Shown: in pieces, positions 17,522 to 27,200 of the stretch | How the letters are laid out: each line of letters opens with the position of its first letter | Position numbering within the stretch: position 1 is the stretch's first letter | Assembly (NCBI GenBank): GCA_025357945.1 | Contig: JANYLJ010000011.1 | Span: 124,001-188,000 of the forward strand | DNA length: 64,000 bases | From: Gemmatimonadota bacterium | GTDB taxonomy: Bacteria > Gemmatimonadota > Gemmatimonadetes > Gemmatimonadales > GWC2-71-9 | Direction: 5' to 3' | Position numbers and translations under genes: made by a program | The notes under the pieces: generated by a model | What the model saw: only the letters and a program-made list of their open reading frames with translations | Databases searched by the model: none | Told to the model about the DNA's origin: nothing

Positions 17522-18391
17522 ATGCAACCGCCTGACCCGCCGACCGCCGCCGCGTCGGGCGCCCGCCGGGAGGGATTTCTGGTGGGCGCTGTCGTTGGCG
17601 CTGCCCTCACGGCGTCGCCAGAGGGTGGCGGCGTGGCAGTCGCGCCGCCACCGGGACGCCGGCGGGCGGCGACCGCGCTGGCGGACGCCCTGCTGATTGA
17701 GCTCATCGACGGCGCCGTTGACCTGCGGCGCCTGGCCGGACGCTGGCTTGATTGGCAGCGGGAGGACGGTCTCGCTTGCGATCCCCTCCTTGGTATGGCT
17801 CTGAACCACCTGCGCGACTACGATGCGCCGATTCCGGAACTTCCCTCCGGCAGCGTGGTAGCGCTCGCGGCGGTGCTCCCGGCGGCCCTCGCCAGCGCGT
17901 CGCCGCGGGCGATGATCGCGGGAAGTTTCCATGTCGCGCGGATGCTGGACCCGCGGGAGACCACGGCCCTCGCGGCCATGGCAGTCGTGCTCGCGGCCGC
18001 CGCGTTCCTGGAAGGGCGTCGCGATTTCGTTCCCGACGTCGTTGCCGCGCTCAGGGCGAACGACGCGAGCGCGGAATTGCTCGACGCGATCCGGGCCATC
18101 CCGCGCGACCCCGGCGCGGAGCCGACCATGCCGCGCGGTGCCACACCCGATCCGATCGTGGCCGCCACCTGGGTCCTTTGGGTGGCACACCATCGGCCGC
18201 GCGGGGTCATCCTGTTGCGCGAGGTCGCGCTGGTGGGCGGTCTGGCCCCGCCGGTCGGCGCCGTGCTCGGAGCGCTCCTGGGCGCGCGCGATGGACTCGA
18301 GCGGTGGCCGGCCGCATGGTTCGCCGGGGCGGGGGAGGAGGTTGCGCTGAGACGGGCGCTGGCGAGCCGGTTGGGGAAACCGTCGTCCTGA
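17522..18391 (+). CDS. ADP-ribosylglycohydrolase-like protein lacking metal-binding motifs
   Basis: 289 aa from ATG 17522. The all-helical layout follows the ARH/DraG fold: an N-terminal G-x3-G-x-x-x-G segment (GFLVGAVVGAALTASPEGG), a central LASASPRAMIAGSFHVARMLDPRETTALAAM segment, and an end GGLAPPVGAVLGALLGARDGLERWPAAW. Active members read GDALG, TDD and GGDTDT at these places; here the Asp residues are missing (GAAL; no TDD; GGLAPP). It may therefore bind ADP-ribose-type ligands without hydrolysis, or have drifted. Its stop codon lies in a dispersed repeat. The family call rests on motif spacing only. Confidence 0.6.
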   Translation: MQPPDPPTAAASGARREGFLVGAVVGAALTASPEGGGVAVAPPPGRRRAATALADALLIELIDGAVDLRRLAGRWLDWQREDGLACDPLLGMALNHLRDYDAPIPELPSGSVVALAAVLPAALASASPRAMIAGSFHVARMLDPRETTALAAMAVVLAAAAFLEGRRDFVPDVVAALRANDASAELLDAIRAIPRDPGAEPTMPRGATPDPIVAATWVLWVAHHRPRGVILLREVALVGGLAPPVGAVLGALLGARDGLERWPAAWFAGAGEEVALRRALASRLGKPSS

Positions 18392-18406
18392 GCGAAGCAA
18401 AGGGCG
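18386..18406. repeat. Short dispersed repeat unit supplying a stop codon
   Basis: GTCCTGAGCGAAGCAAAGGG is the same unit as at 9.5 kb. Its TGA (18389-18391) is the stop codon of the ARH-like gene. Confidence 0.7.
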
Positions 18407-18415
18407 CCCAAGGGA

Positions 18416-20248
18416 TCACCTCTCGCCGCCGGCCAACCCGGCTTCGATCCACGCAAATTCGTCGGCCATCACCCGCTGCGCCAGGCGATACGTCGTCACA
18501 TCCTCCGGCCCGAACGTGTCGCGGAACAATCCATCCACGCGGCGTCGCGCATGCTGACAGAACAGGTCCGCGACTTCGACTGCCGTGCGATCGTTGTCGC
18601 TGGCGAGCGCGTGCGCCCGCGTGACGGCGGCGCTCATCGCGAGCAACTCGGCCCCCACGTCCACCAGCCGGAAGAGCACTGCCTGGCGCAGCTCGAGCTT
18701 GGGGCCGAAGCGTACCATCGCATGAAACAACGTTCGCGCCAGCTTGCGAGAACGGCGTTCGACGAATCGCACGTGTCGCGCGAGTTGACCGAACTCGGCG
18801 TATCGCGGCCAGTGACCCCATCCGAGCCACTGCCGCGGGTACCACACGGCATAGAAGAGGGCACACCGCAGTAGCGCCTGCAGCCGTTTCCCCGTAGCGG
18901 CCTTGGGGTTGATCAGGTCGCCAGCGATCACCAGGTGCGTGTCGAGCGCCTCGCGCGCGATGAAGAGCCGCATGATCTCGCTCGACCCCTCGAAGATCCG
19001 GTTGATCCGGAAATCGCGCGCCATCCGTTCCACCGGATCGGGCCGCTCGCCGCGCAAGCGGAGGGAGTCGGCGGTCTCGTAGCCGCGCCCGCCACGAATC
19101 TGCAGACAGTCGTCAACCACGCGAAAGCCGACCTCGGAATTCCACAATTTGGCGATCGCCGCTTCGAGGCGGATGTCGGTGGTACCGCGATCAGCCAGCA
19201 ATGACGCGAGGTCGGACACGGCGTCCATCGCAAACACGTCGGCCGCCATGCGCCCAAGCTTCTGCGCGATCGCATCATGCTGGCCGATCGGCTTCCCCCA
19301 TTGGACCCGCTCGCGCGCCCACTGGCGCGAGATCTGTAACGCCCGCCTGGCCCCCGCCGCGCACGACGCCGGCAGTGTCAGGCGACCGGTGTTCAACGTC
19401 GTCAGCGCCAGCTTGAGTCCCTTGCCCGCGCCCCAGATCACGTTTGCTGCCGGCACGCGAACATTGTGGAAGCGCAGGACACCGTTCTCCATGCCGCGCA
19501 GGCCCATGAACTGGAGCCGGTGCACCACCTCGACGCCTGGCCAACTCGCCTCGACGATGAACGCGGTGATCTTCGTGTCGGTCCGCGCCATCACCACCAG
19601 CAGCTCGGCGATCGGGCCATTGGTACACCAGAGCTTTTCGCCGTTGAGGATCCAGTGCGTGCCATCCGCCGCGAGTTCGGCATGGGTGGTGAGACCGGCC
19701 GGATCGGAGCCAGCGGCCTGCTCGGTGAGCGCGAACGCCGAGATGGCGCCCTTGGCGATCCGCGGGAGGTAGCGACGCTTCTGTTCGTCGGTGCCGAAGA
19801 GCTGCAGTGGCACCGCGACGCCGATCGACTGGCTGGCCGAGAGCAACGCCGTGAGCGAGCCATCCCATGACGTGACCAGGCCGATCGCGTGCGTGTACAT
19901 CAGCTGGGACAGCCCGAGTCCGCCGTACACCTCCGGGATCTTGATGCCGAAGGCGCCGAGTGCGCGCAGGCCGTCGATCACGTCGGCGGGGACCTGGCCT
20001 TCGCGGTCAATGCGATCGGAGTCCACGCGCTCGATGAGAAATCGTTCCAGCGCGTCGAAGAACGGTTTCGCCTTGGCCACATCGGCGGGGTCGGCAGCGG
20101 GGAAGGGGTGGATCAGGCCGAGGCGGAGTCGACCCTCGAATAGTTCACGAACGAAACTGCGCGACGTCCACTCCGTTTCGCGCGCCGCCTCGGCGACGGC
20201 GCGGGCGTCGTCGGCGGAATGGGACGGGTGCTCCATTTCACCTTTCAT
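18416..20248 (-). CDS. Acyl-CoA dehydrogenase, very-long-chain (VLCAD/ACAD9-like)
   Basis: 610 aa, matching two-part VLCAD-type enzymes of fatty-acid beta-oxidation: a ~400-residue ACAD core plus a ~180-residue helical C-terminal domain. The core shows FGIKIPEVYGGLGLS, FALTEQAAGSDPAGL, WILNGEKLWCTNGPIA (flavin contacts), CLQIRGGRGYE and RINRIFEGSSEIMRLFIA, where the Glu of FEGSSE is at the VLCAD catalytic base position. The C-terminal part is Arg-rich and may contact membrane, as in VLCAD. It ends 3 nt before queF begins. Confidence 0.92.
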   Translation of the reverse strand: MKGEMEHPSHSADDARAVAEAARETEWTSRSFVRELFEGRLRLGLIHPFPAADPADVAKAKPFFDALERFLIERVDSDRIDREGQVPADVIDGLRALGAFGIKIPEVYGGLGLSQLMYTHAIGLVTSWDGSLTALLSASQSIGVAVPLQLFGTDEQKRRYLPRIAKGAISAFALTEQAAGSDPAGLTTHAELAADGTHWILNGEKLWCTNGPIAELLVVMARTDTKITAFIVEASWPGVEVVHRLQFMGLRGMENGVLRFHNVRVPAANVIWGAGKGLKLALTTLNTGRLTLPASCAAGARRALQISRQWARERVQWGKPIGQHDAIAQKLGRMAADVFAMDAVSDLASLLADRGTTDIRLEAAIAKLWNSEVGFRVVDDCLQIRGGRGYETADSLRLRGERPDPVERMARDFRINRIFEGSSEIMRLFIAREALDTHLVIAGDLINPKAATGKRLQALLRCALFYAVWYPRQWLGWGHWPRYAEFGQLARHVRFVERRSRKLARTLFHAMVRFGPKLELRQAVLFRLVDVGAELLAMSAAVTRAHALASDNDRTAVEVADLFCQHARRRVDGLFRDTFGPEDVTTYRLAQRVMADEFAWIEAGLAGGER

Positions 20249-20251
20249 GTC

Positions 20252-20644
20252 TCACCGCTCACCGGTCAACGTCACCGTGCATGTCGTCTCGAACCCGCCG
20301 CGCACATTGTACGTCATCGTGACGGTCAAGCGCTGGGCGTTCAAGGCGCGCTGGAGATCTTCGGCAACGCGCGCGGTGGCGTGTTCCTGGAAGATGCCGA
20401 CGCTGCGATAGCTCATGATGTAATACTTGAGGCTCTTCAGCTCGACGCAGCAATCGGACGGGACATAGCGCACGGTGAGGTCGGCGACGTCTGGCAGACC
20501 GCTGTACGGGCACACTGCGCTGAATTCGCGCGTGGTGGTGACGATCTCCTGTTCGGGGCCCGCGTACGCGAACGTTTCCAGCGCGGTGGCGTCGATCGCC
20601 TCGGGGCCGGTAAACGGTAGGGTACGACCTTCGGCGGTTGCCAT
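20252..20644 (-). CDS. queF: NADPH-dependent preQ0 reductase
   Basis: 130 aa unimodular QueF, which reduces preQ0 to preQ1 in queuosine biosynthesis. EFSAVCPYSGLPD contains the catalytic Cys that forms the thioimide and the following Asp; ELKSLKYYIMSYRSVGIFQEH is the QueF/NADPH motif. It lies 11 kb from queC-queE, so the pathway is split. It immediately precedes the acyl-CoA dehydrogenase (4-nt gap), so the two may share a transcript without a functional link. Confidence 0.95.
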   Translation of the reverse strand: MATAEGRTLPFTGPEAIDATALETFAYAGPEQEIVTTTREFSAVCPYSGLPDVADLTVRYVPSDCCVELKSLKYYIMSYRSVGIFQEHATARVAEDLQRALNAQRLTVTMTYNVRGGFETTCTVTLTGER

Positions 20645-20714
20645 CCGGCAGCTCCCTGCAAGGGTGAAAGCCGGGCGCCCGGCGCACGGCTCCTCCCAAA
20701 TCTACCGCCGTCGC

Positions 20715-21884
20715 TCACCGATTCTTCCCCCGCACGCTGCCGCTGTGCACCGCAGCGAACCCGAAACGGGCGCGGACGCGGTCCACCGCGTCGGTGAGTT
20801 CGCGTCGACGTGTCCGGCCCGGCGCTTCGAACAGGTCGGGGGCCTCGGTGGGCGCGAGTCGGACTGCCGCGATGCCCAAGAGGCGGATCCCTTGCCGACG
20901 CGCGCGGGCGGCGGCGAAGGCCGGTGCAAGCAACTCCCGTGCGGGTGCCAACAGTTCGCCATCCAGCGCGGTCGGCGCCGACAGCGCCCGCCGGCGGGTG
21001 ACCGTGACAAAATCGCCGTGGCGCAGCTTGAGGACGATCGCGCCGGCCACCAGCCCCTCGTCCCGCAACTGGCCGGCAACGCGCGCGGTGAGCAGGAGAA
21101 GCACGCGGTCCAGTTCTGCCACAGCGGACACGTCGCGGTTGAACGTGGTTTCCCGGCTCACCGATTTGGGCAGGTCGGGCGACCGCAGGACGGTGCCGCC
21201 GCGACCCTCGGCCCGGCGAACCAGCCACGCCGCCTCATCGCGACCGACGAGGCGTTCCAAGTCGCCGAGTGGCGTCGCCTGAACTTGCGCGACGTCGGTG
21301 AGGCCCCGTTCGGTGAGGCGTTTCGCCGTCTTCGGGCCGATCCCGGGAAGTGCGGCCAGGGTGAGGCCGGCAGCGAAGCCGCGCTCCCAGCCCGGCCGCA
21401 CCTCGCAGATCGCCCGCGGCTTGGCGTAATCGCTGGCGATCTTGGCGATCATCCGGTTGGGGCCGATCCCGATCGAACAGTCGAGCCCGGTCGCGGCCCG
21501 AATCTCGTTGCGGACCTGCTCGGCGAGCTCGAGAAGGGAGACCGGGTAGAGGAGGTCGGTGCCGCTCAGATCGAGATACCCTTCGTCCAGACCGGTCATC
21601 ACGGCGGCCGGCGCATGGCGTTCGATCACGGCGCGTACCGCGTGCGATGCGTCGCGGTAATGCACGAAGTCCCCCTTCACGAATGTCGCCTGAGGGCAGA
21701 GACGCGCGGCGTGACCGATCGGCATGCCCGACCGCACGCCGAACTTGCGGGCGCCGTAACTCGCCGATTGCACCACACCACGCGACTCGCGACGACCGCC
21801 GACGATCAGCAGGTCGACGTCGCGAAGTTCAGGTTGCCGTTGGCGGCAGACTTCGACGAAGAAGGCGTCGAGGTCGACGTGCAT
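20715..21884 (-). CDS. dinB: Y-family DNA polymerase IV
   Basis: 389 aa translesion polymerase. MHVDLDAFFVEV supplies the first catalytic Asp, SYGARKFGVRSGMP the fingers motif, GLDEGYLDLSGT the catalytic Asp-Glu pair, and SIGIGPNRMIAKIASDYAKP and LPGIGPKTAKRL the palm and helix-hairpin-helix segments. The little-finger domain occupies about 240-350. The C-terminus lacks an obvious beta-clamp QLxLF motif; APDLFEAPG may substitute. It is divergent from the oxidoreductase at 21960. Confidence 0.95.
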   Translation of the reverse strand: MHVDLDAFFVEVCRQRQPELRDVDLLIVGGRRESRGVVQSASYGARKFGVRSGMPIGHAARLCPQATFVKGDFVHYRDASHAVRAVIERHAPAAVMTGLDEGYLDLSGTDLLYPVSLLELAEQVRNEIRAATGLDCSIGIGPNRMIAKIASDYAKPRAICEVRPGWERGFAAGLTLAALPGIGPKTAKRLTERGLTDVAQVQATPLGDLERLVGRDEAAWLVRRAEGRGGTVLRSPDLPKSVSRETTFNRDVSAVAELDRVLLLLTARVAGQLRDEGLVAGAIVLKLRHGDFVTVTRRRALSAPTALDGELLAPARELLAPAFAAARARRQGIRLLGIAAVRLAPTEAPDLFEAPGRTRRRELTDAVDRVRARFGFAAVHSGSVRGKNR

Positions 21885-21959
21885 GATGCGGATGGACAGG
21901 TTCGGCCTCTGGCGTGGTCGTGGTGCGCCTAGATTCTACCGACTTACGAGGAGCTCGTC

Positions 21960-22850
21960 ATGCGGCTGGGATTTGCAGGTCTCGGTGCCATCGGCCGGCC
22001 GATGGCCGCGCGGTGTGCCGCCGGGCACGAACTGGCGGTGTGGAATCGCACCCGGGCACGCGCCACGGAGTTCGCCGCGGCGCACCCCGGCGTCCGGGTG
22101 GCCGAGTCGCCTCGCGCGCTCGCCGAACACGCCGACGCCGTGATCACTTGCCTGCCGACCTCGGCGGATGTCGCCGCGTTGCTCGACGGCGCGGACGGCT
22201 TGCTGGCCGGCTTGGAGCGCGGGACGATCCTCGTCGATTGCACGTCCGGTGACCCGGCGACGTCGCAACGGATCGCCGCCCTGCTTGCCGCGCGCGGCGT
22301 GAGCTTCGTGGATGCGCCGCTCAGCGGCGGCCCGCCGCTCGCCGCGACGGGCAAGCTCACGGTCATGTGCGGCGGATCGGCCGCCGACGTTGCGCGCGCC
22401 GAAGTGATCGTCGCACCGTTCGCGGCGAAGGTCGTGCACATGGGGCCGGTCGGCGCGGGTCACGCGATGAAGGCGGTGAACAATGCGCTGCTCGCGCTCA
22501 ATATCCTCGGCCTCGCCGAAGGGTTGGTCACCTTGGCGAAGGCGGGCTTGGCGCCGCGGGCGATGCTCGACGTGCTCAATGCGTCGAGTGGTCGGTCGTT
22601 CGTGAGCGAGGTGCTGGTGCCCGAACGCGTCCTCACCGGCACGTGGCCACCGCTCTTCCGGCTCGCCCTGCTGGAAAAGGACATTGGCATCGCCCACGAC
22701 CTCGCCCGGGAACTCGGCGTAGCCGACTCGGTGCTTGCCGCAGCCCGCGAACGATGCCGGGTGTTGCGCGCGGAACTTGGCGAATCGGCCGACTACCTCG
22801 AGCCGATTCGCGCGGCGGAGCAGGCCGCCGGCGTCGAGCTGCGCGGGTGA
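21960..22850 (+). CDS. 3-hydroxyisobutyrate dehydrogenase-family oxidoreductase
   Basis: 296 aa beta-hydroxyacid dehydrogenase. GFAGLGAIGRPMA is the Rossmann NAD(P) motif, followed by VWNRTRA, so an Arg follows strand 2 and NADPH is possible. DAPLSGGPPLAATGKLTVMCGG is the substrate motif, and GHAMKAVNNALLALNI has the catalytic Lys and conserved Asn. GAGGAG lies 6 nt before the ATG. It overlaps the next gene by 4 nt (GTGA). The substrate could be 3-hydroxyisobutyrate, tartronate semialdehyde or succinic semialdehyde. Confidence 0.9.
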   Translation: MRLGFAGLGAIGRPMAARCAAGHELAVWNRTRARATEFAAAHPGVRVAESPRALAEHADAVITCLPTSADVAALLDGADGLLAGLERGTILVDCTSGDPATSQRIAALLAARGVSFVDAPLSGGPPLAATGKLTVMCGGSAADVARAEVIVAPFAAKVVHMGPVGAGHAMKAVNNALLALNILGLAEGLVTLAKAGLAPRAMLDVLNASSGRSFVSEVLVPERVLTGTWPPLFRLALLEKDIGIAHDLARELGVADSVLAAARERCRVLRAELGESADYLEPIRAAEQAAGVELRG

Positions 22851-23611
22851 GTGACGAAGTGCTGGGCGTGCCGCCGGTGCTCGTCCTGGTGGCCGTGCAG
22901 GATCTCGTCAACCTCGCGTCGTGCATTCGCGTGGCGAAGAACTTCGGCATCGATACGATCCGCCTGGTGGCGCCGGAGTGTCCGGTCGATTTCTACCGGA
23001 TCGAAGGCGTAGCGCACAACACCGCCGACGTGCTCGAGCGGATGACCGTGCACGAGACGCTCGACGAGGCGTTCGCCGACCTGACCTACGTGCATGGGCT
23101 CACCGGCCGCGAGCGGACCGCCAAACGCACGGTGCTGCGGCCACGACCGGCGGCGGCCGACCTCGCGGCACGGAGTGGCGTGGGGCGCGTTGGCATCCTC
23201 GCCGGGAGGGAAGACCACGGGCTGAGCAACGAAGAGCTCGACCGGTGTGACGCGCTCGTCACCATCAGCGCCAATCCCGAGTACAACTCGCTCAACCTGG
23301 CGCAGTCGGTCGCGGTCTATTGCCACGAGGTCTGGGTGGCGCGCGGCGGCGACGCGTTGCCGTTCAAGCCGCCGCGGCACGCGGCGGATCCAGCCAGCCA
23401 CGAGCAGCTCGAGGCGCTCTTCGGCAGTTGGGAGGCGTCGCTGCACGAGATCGAGTTTCTCAAGACCCGGCAACCGGACCTGGTGATGCGGACCTTTCGC
23501 GAGATCATTTTCCGGGCAAACCCGGACAGCCGGGAGGCGTCCTTGCTGCGGGCGATCGGACTGGAGATCGGCCATTTCCTCCGACGCAAAGGGGTGCTGC
23601 CCCGCCGCTAG
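22847..23611 (+). CDS. TrmH/SpoU-family RNA 2'-O-methyltransferase (TrmJ-like)
   Basis: 254 aa from GTG 22847, overlapping the upstream stop. Three SPOUT motifs are visible: LASCIRVAKNFGI (motif 1, catalytic Arg), VGILAGREDHGLSNEEL (motif 2, knot) and SANPEYNSLNLAQSVAVYCHEV (motif 3, SAM pocket). The order and the helical C-terminal extension (LEALFGSWEASLHEIEFL...) resemble TrmJ, which methylates tRNA position 32. The exact RNA target is inferred. Confidence 0.88.
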   Translation: MSDEVLGVPPVLVLVAVQDLVNLASCIRVAKNFGIDTIRLVAPECPVDFYRIEGVAHNTADVLERMTVHETLDEAFADLTYVHGLTGRERTAKRTVLRPRPAAADLAARSGVGRVGILAGREDHGLSNEELDRCDALVTISANPEYNSLNLAQSVAVYCHEVWVARGGDALPFKPPRHAADPASHEQLEALFGSWEASLHEIEFLKTRQPDLVMRTFREIIFRANPDSREASLLRAIGLEIGHFLRRKGVLPRR

Positions 23612-23675
23612 TTGAACGGACCCCCGTGGTCCGCTACTTTTTCGGCTCTTCCAACTCCTTGGGCGGTCACGGGAT

Positions 23676-24254
23676 ATGCGACAGCGGTTCCTCGTCGGCG
23701 TCGGCACCCTGATGATGGTGGCCGCCGCGCTGGTGATTGTGTCCCGCCAAAGCGGTGCTCAGCAACCCACCACGGGAGCGCCGGCAGTCGCCGCGATCGA
23801 TTCTTCGTCGCTCAAGGGACCGCGGCAGCCGATCTTCTTCCGCCACGACATTCACGTCGGCCAGAAGCAGATGGCCTGTCAGTACTGCCACTACTCGGCC
23901 GGTGTGTCGAACGAACCCGGTATCCCGAGCATGCAGACCTGCATGGGCTGTCACTACCTGATGGTCAACGGCAGCACGCCGGCGAACGTGGTGGAGATCA
24001 AGAAGCTGAAGACCGCGTGGAACACCAGGAAACCGGTTGAGTGGGTGCGGGTGCACATGGTCGCCCGCCACGTGCACTTCCCGCACTCGGTGCACCTCAA
24101 GGGGCTCGGCCCCCAGGCATGCGCTACCTGCCACGGCAACGTCGCCCGGATGCCCCAGGTGTACAAGGTCAACAACGTGAACAACATGGGCTTCTGCATC
24201 AGCTGCCATCTGGAGCGCAAGGTGTCGCGCGACTGCACCGTGTGTCACTACTGA
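23676..24254 (+). CDS. actA: Alternative complex III, pentaheme cytochrome c subunit
   Basis: 192 aa with an N-terminal hydrophobic anchor. Five CxxCH heme sites: CQYCH, CMGCH, CATCH, CISCH and CTVCH. HDIHV and HFPHSVH supply possible axial His. ActA is the periplasmic multiheme subunit that passes electrons from the quinol:acceptor complex to a soluble or oxidase-bound cytochrome. It is the first gene of actABCDEF. The ATG lies 35 nt after a GTT-AACGG-type spacer from the upstream methyltransferase. Confidence 0.95.
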   Translation: MRQRFLVGVGTLMMVAAALVIVSRQSGAQQPTTGAPAVAAIDSSSLKGPRQPIFFRHDIHVGQKQMACQYCHYSAGVSNEPGIPSMQTCMGCHYLMVNGSTPANVVEIKKLKTAWNTRKPVEWVRVHMVARHVHFPHSVHLKGLGPQACATCHGNVARMPQVYKVNNVNNMGFCISCHLERKVSRDCTVCHY

Positions 24255-24288
24255 CATGACCGCTCGCCTACCAGAAGACGGAGCCGCG

Positions 24289-27200
24289 ATGGCCGACCAG
24301 AACCGATCCGAAGGCGTTGATCGGCGGCAGTTCCTCAAGGTGCTCGGGACCACCGGCGCCGGCGCGGCGGTCCTCGGCGGCTGTTCCACCGACCGCGTGG
24401 CCAAGCTGGTGCCGTATATGGTCCAGTCAGAGGACCAGGTGCCGGGCATCGCGACGTGGTACGCCAGCACCTGCAGCGAGTGCAACAGCGGCTGCGGTCT
24501 GCACGTCAAGACGCGCGAAGGGCGCCCGATCAAGCTCGAAGGGAACCCCGAGCATCCCGTCAACGCCGGCAGGCTCTGCAGCCGCGGCCAGGCGGGATTG
24601 CAGGCGCTCTACAATCCGGATCGACTCGCCGGCCCGATGGCCAAGAACGCGGCGGGCAAGTGGGACGAGATCAAGTGGGACGACGCCATCGCGCGACTCG
24701 CCGCCAAGATTGGTGCAGCGCACGGTGAGCTTGCGGTGATCAACGGGTATGCCGCGTCCACCTTCTCGACCATGCTGACCAAGTGGACCACCGCGCTCGG
24801 TGGCGTGATCACGAATTTCGAGCCGTTCTCGCGTGAAGCGGAGCGCCTGGCCAACCAGAAGACGTGGGGCCGCACCGACCTGCCGGTCTACGACTTCGCG
24901 GCGGCCAAGTACATCGTGTCCTTCGGTGCCGACTTCCTCGAGACGTGGGGTTCGGTCGTCGAACAGCAACGCGGCTTCGCGGCGTCGCACGGCTTCCACG
25001 ACGGCGGCATGTCGCGCGCCGTGTTCGTCGGCCCCCGAATGTCGCTCACCGCGGCGAACGCCGACGAATGGCTCAACGTGCCCGCCGGATCCGAGACGCT
25101 CGTCGCGCTCGCGATGGCGCACGTGGTCGCCACGAAGCATGGCCACGCCCGGGCGGCCTCGCTGAGCGCCTATGCGCCGGAACAGGTGGCCGGGGACACC
25201 GGACTTACCGCGGCGCAGATCACGGTACTTGCCGAAGCATTTGCGGCGGCGGCCCCATCGCTGGCCGTCGCCGGCGGCGTGGGTGCGCAGCATCGCGGTT
25301 CGATCGAGCTCTGCCACGCCGTCAACCTGTTGAACGAAGTTGCCGGCAACATCGGCAAGACGGTCACGTTTGGCAGCGCCCCGGCCATGAGCGAGGGCGA
25401 TGGCAGGATCCAGCCGCTGTTCGACCGGATGGCAAAGGGCGAGTTCCAGGTCGTGCTGGTACACGACGCGAATCCGCTCTACACGCTGCCCAGGAGCGGC
25501 AAGTTTGCCGAGGCGTTCGCCAAGGTGCCGTTCAAGGTGTCGACGGCGGCGGTGCTCGACGAGACGGCGGCGGCGTGTGACCTGATCCTGCCGAACCTGC
25601 ATGGCCTGGAGCGCTGGGACGACCAGAACACCCGCAGCGGCGTCACCGGGATGATGCAGCCGGTCGTCGAGCCGGTGCGTGGCGGCATGCACACCGGCGA
25701 CGTCCTGCTCAAGGTCGCCAAGGTGGTCGGCGGCGCGGTGGCGAGCTTCAACGCCCCGTCGTTCGAGGCGCACCTCAAGGGCGAGTGGCAGAAGAACATC
25801 AAGGCGATCGACTTTGCCACCGCGATGTGCGAGGCGCTCGGCCGCGGTGGCATTTTCGCCGCGAGCACGCCGAACGAGCAGCCCAGGGCGGCCGCCGGGG
25901 CGGTCAGTTATACCAAGCCCACGTTCGATGGCGCCGGCGACTACGTCTTCATGCCGTACCCGTCGATGCTGTATCACGACGGCCGCGGTGCCAACAAGCC
26001 ATGGTTGCTCGAGAACCCGGACCCGATCACCAAGATCACCTGGCAGTCATGGGTGGAGGTGCATCCCGACACCGCCGCGAAGCTGGACGTGCGCGAGGGT
26101 GAGATTGTCGAGCTCACGTCGCCGCACGGAAAGCTCCGTGCCCAGGTGTACGTCTACGCCGGGGTGCGTCCCGACACGCTCGCGATGCCGCTCGGGCTCG
26201 GTCACACCGAGTATGGTCGGTACGCCAAGGGTCGCGGCGTCAACCCGCTCGACTTGCTCGGTGCCGCCGACGGTCAGGGATTCCTCCCCTACGTCGCCAC
26301 CAGGGTTTCGGTCGCCCGCACCGGTGACTATCAGAAGGTCGCCCGCGTCGATGGCACACCGCGACAGCTCGGACGCGGGATCATCCAGTCGATGCCGGTG
26401 GCGTACGCCGCGAAGGGGATGACACCCGAAGAGTCATACAAGGCGGCTGGCCGCCCGACCGCCGAGACGAACACCGAGCTCGAGCGCACCGCGATCGAGG
26501 GGTGGCACGAGAAGCAGATCGCAGCCAGCCAGCTCGGTAACTACGCTGACGCACCACATCCCAAGTGGGGGATGGCGGTCGACCTGTCGCGCTGCACCGG
26601 GTGTTCCGCCTGTGTGACGGCGTGCTACGCCGAGAACAACATTCCGACGGTGGGCGAGGAGCAGGTGTTCCGGCGGCGCGAGATGAGCTGGCTGCGGATC
26701 GAGCGCTACTGGGAGGGCGGCACCGATGGCGAGCCGTTGCAGGCACGCTTCGCCCCCGTGATGTGCCAGCATTGTGACAACGCGCCGTGCGAACCGGTCT
26801 GCCCGGTATACGCCGCGTATCACACGCCCGACGGGTTGAACGGCCAGGTCTACAACCGTTGCGTCGGCACGCGCTACTGCAGCAACAACTGCCCGTTCAA
26901 GGTGCGCTACTTCAACTGGCTCAAGTACAACGAGACGGCGTGGCCCGAGCCGCTCAACCTGCAGCTCAATCCCGACGTGGTCACCCGCTCCCGCGGCGTG
27001 ATGGAGAAGTGCACCTTCTGCATCCAGCGCATCCGCGGGGCGCAGCACACGGCCCGGCTGGAGGACCGCGACGTTCGCGACGGCGAGGTTGTCACCGCGT
27101 GCCAGCAGGGCTGCCCGTCGGGCGCGATCACGTTCGGCAACGTCAAGGATGCCGCGGCCGAGGTGGTGCAATGGAAACGCGATCACCGCGGGTACGTGAT

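Noticed and set aside
20645-20714. Possible preQ1 riboswitch before queF
   Set aside because: The 70-base space has short GC palindromes but not the preQ1 aptamer pattern (C-rich loop and A-rich tail).
24427-25977. Long open frame antisense to actB
   Set aside because: Its protein is Arg/His/Gly-rich with no motif, while actB on the other strand is certain. Long antisense frames are common in DNA this rich in GC. The same applies to those at 43704-46130, 49632-51125, 50900-52378, 29692-31323 and 61954-63660.
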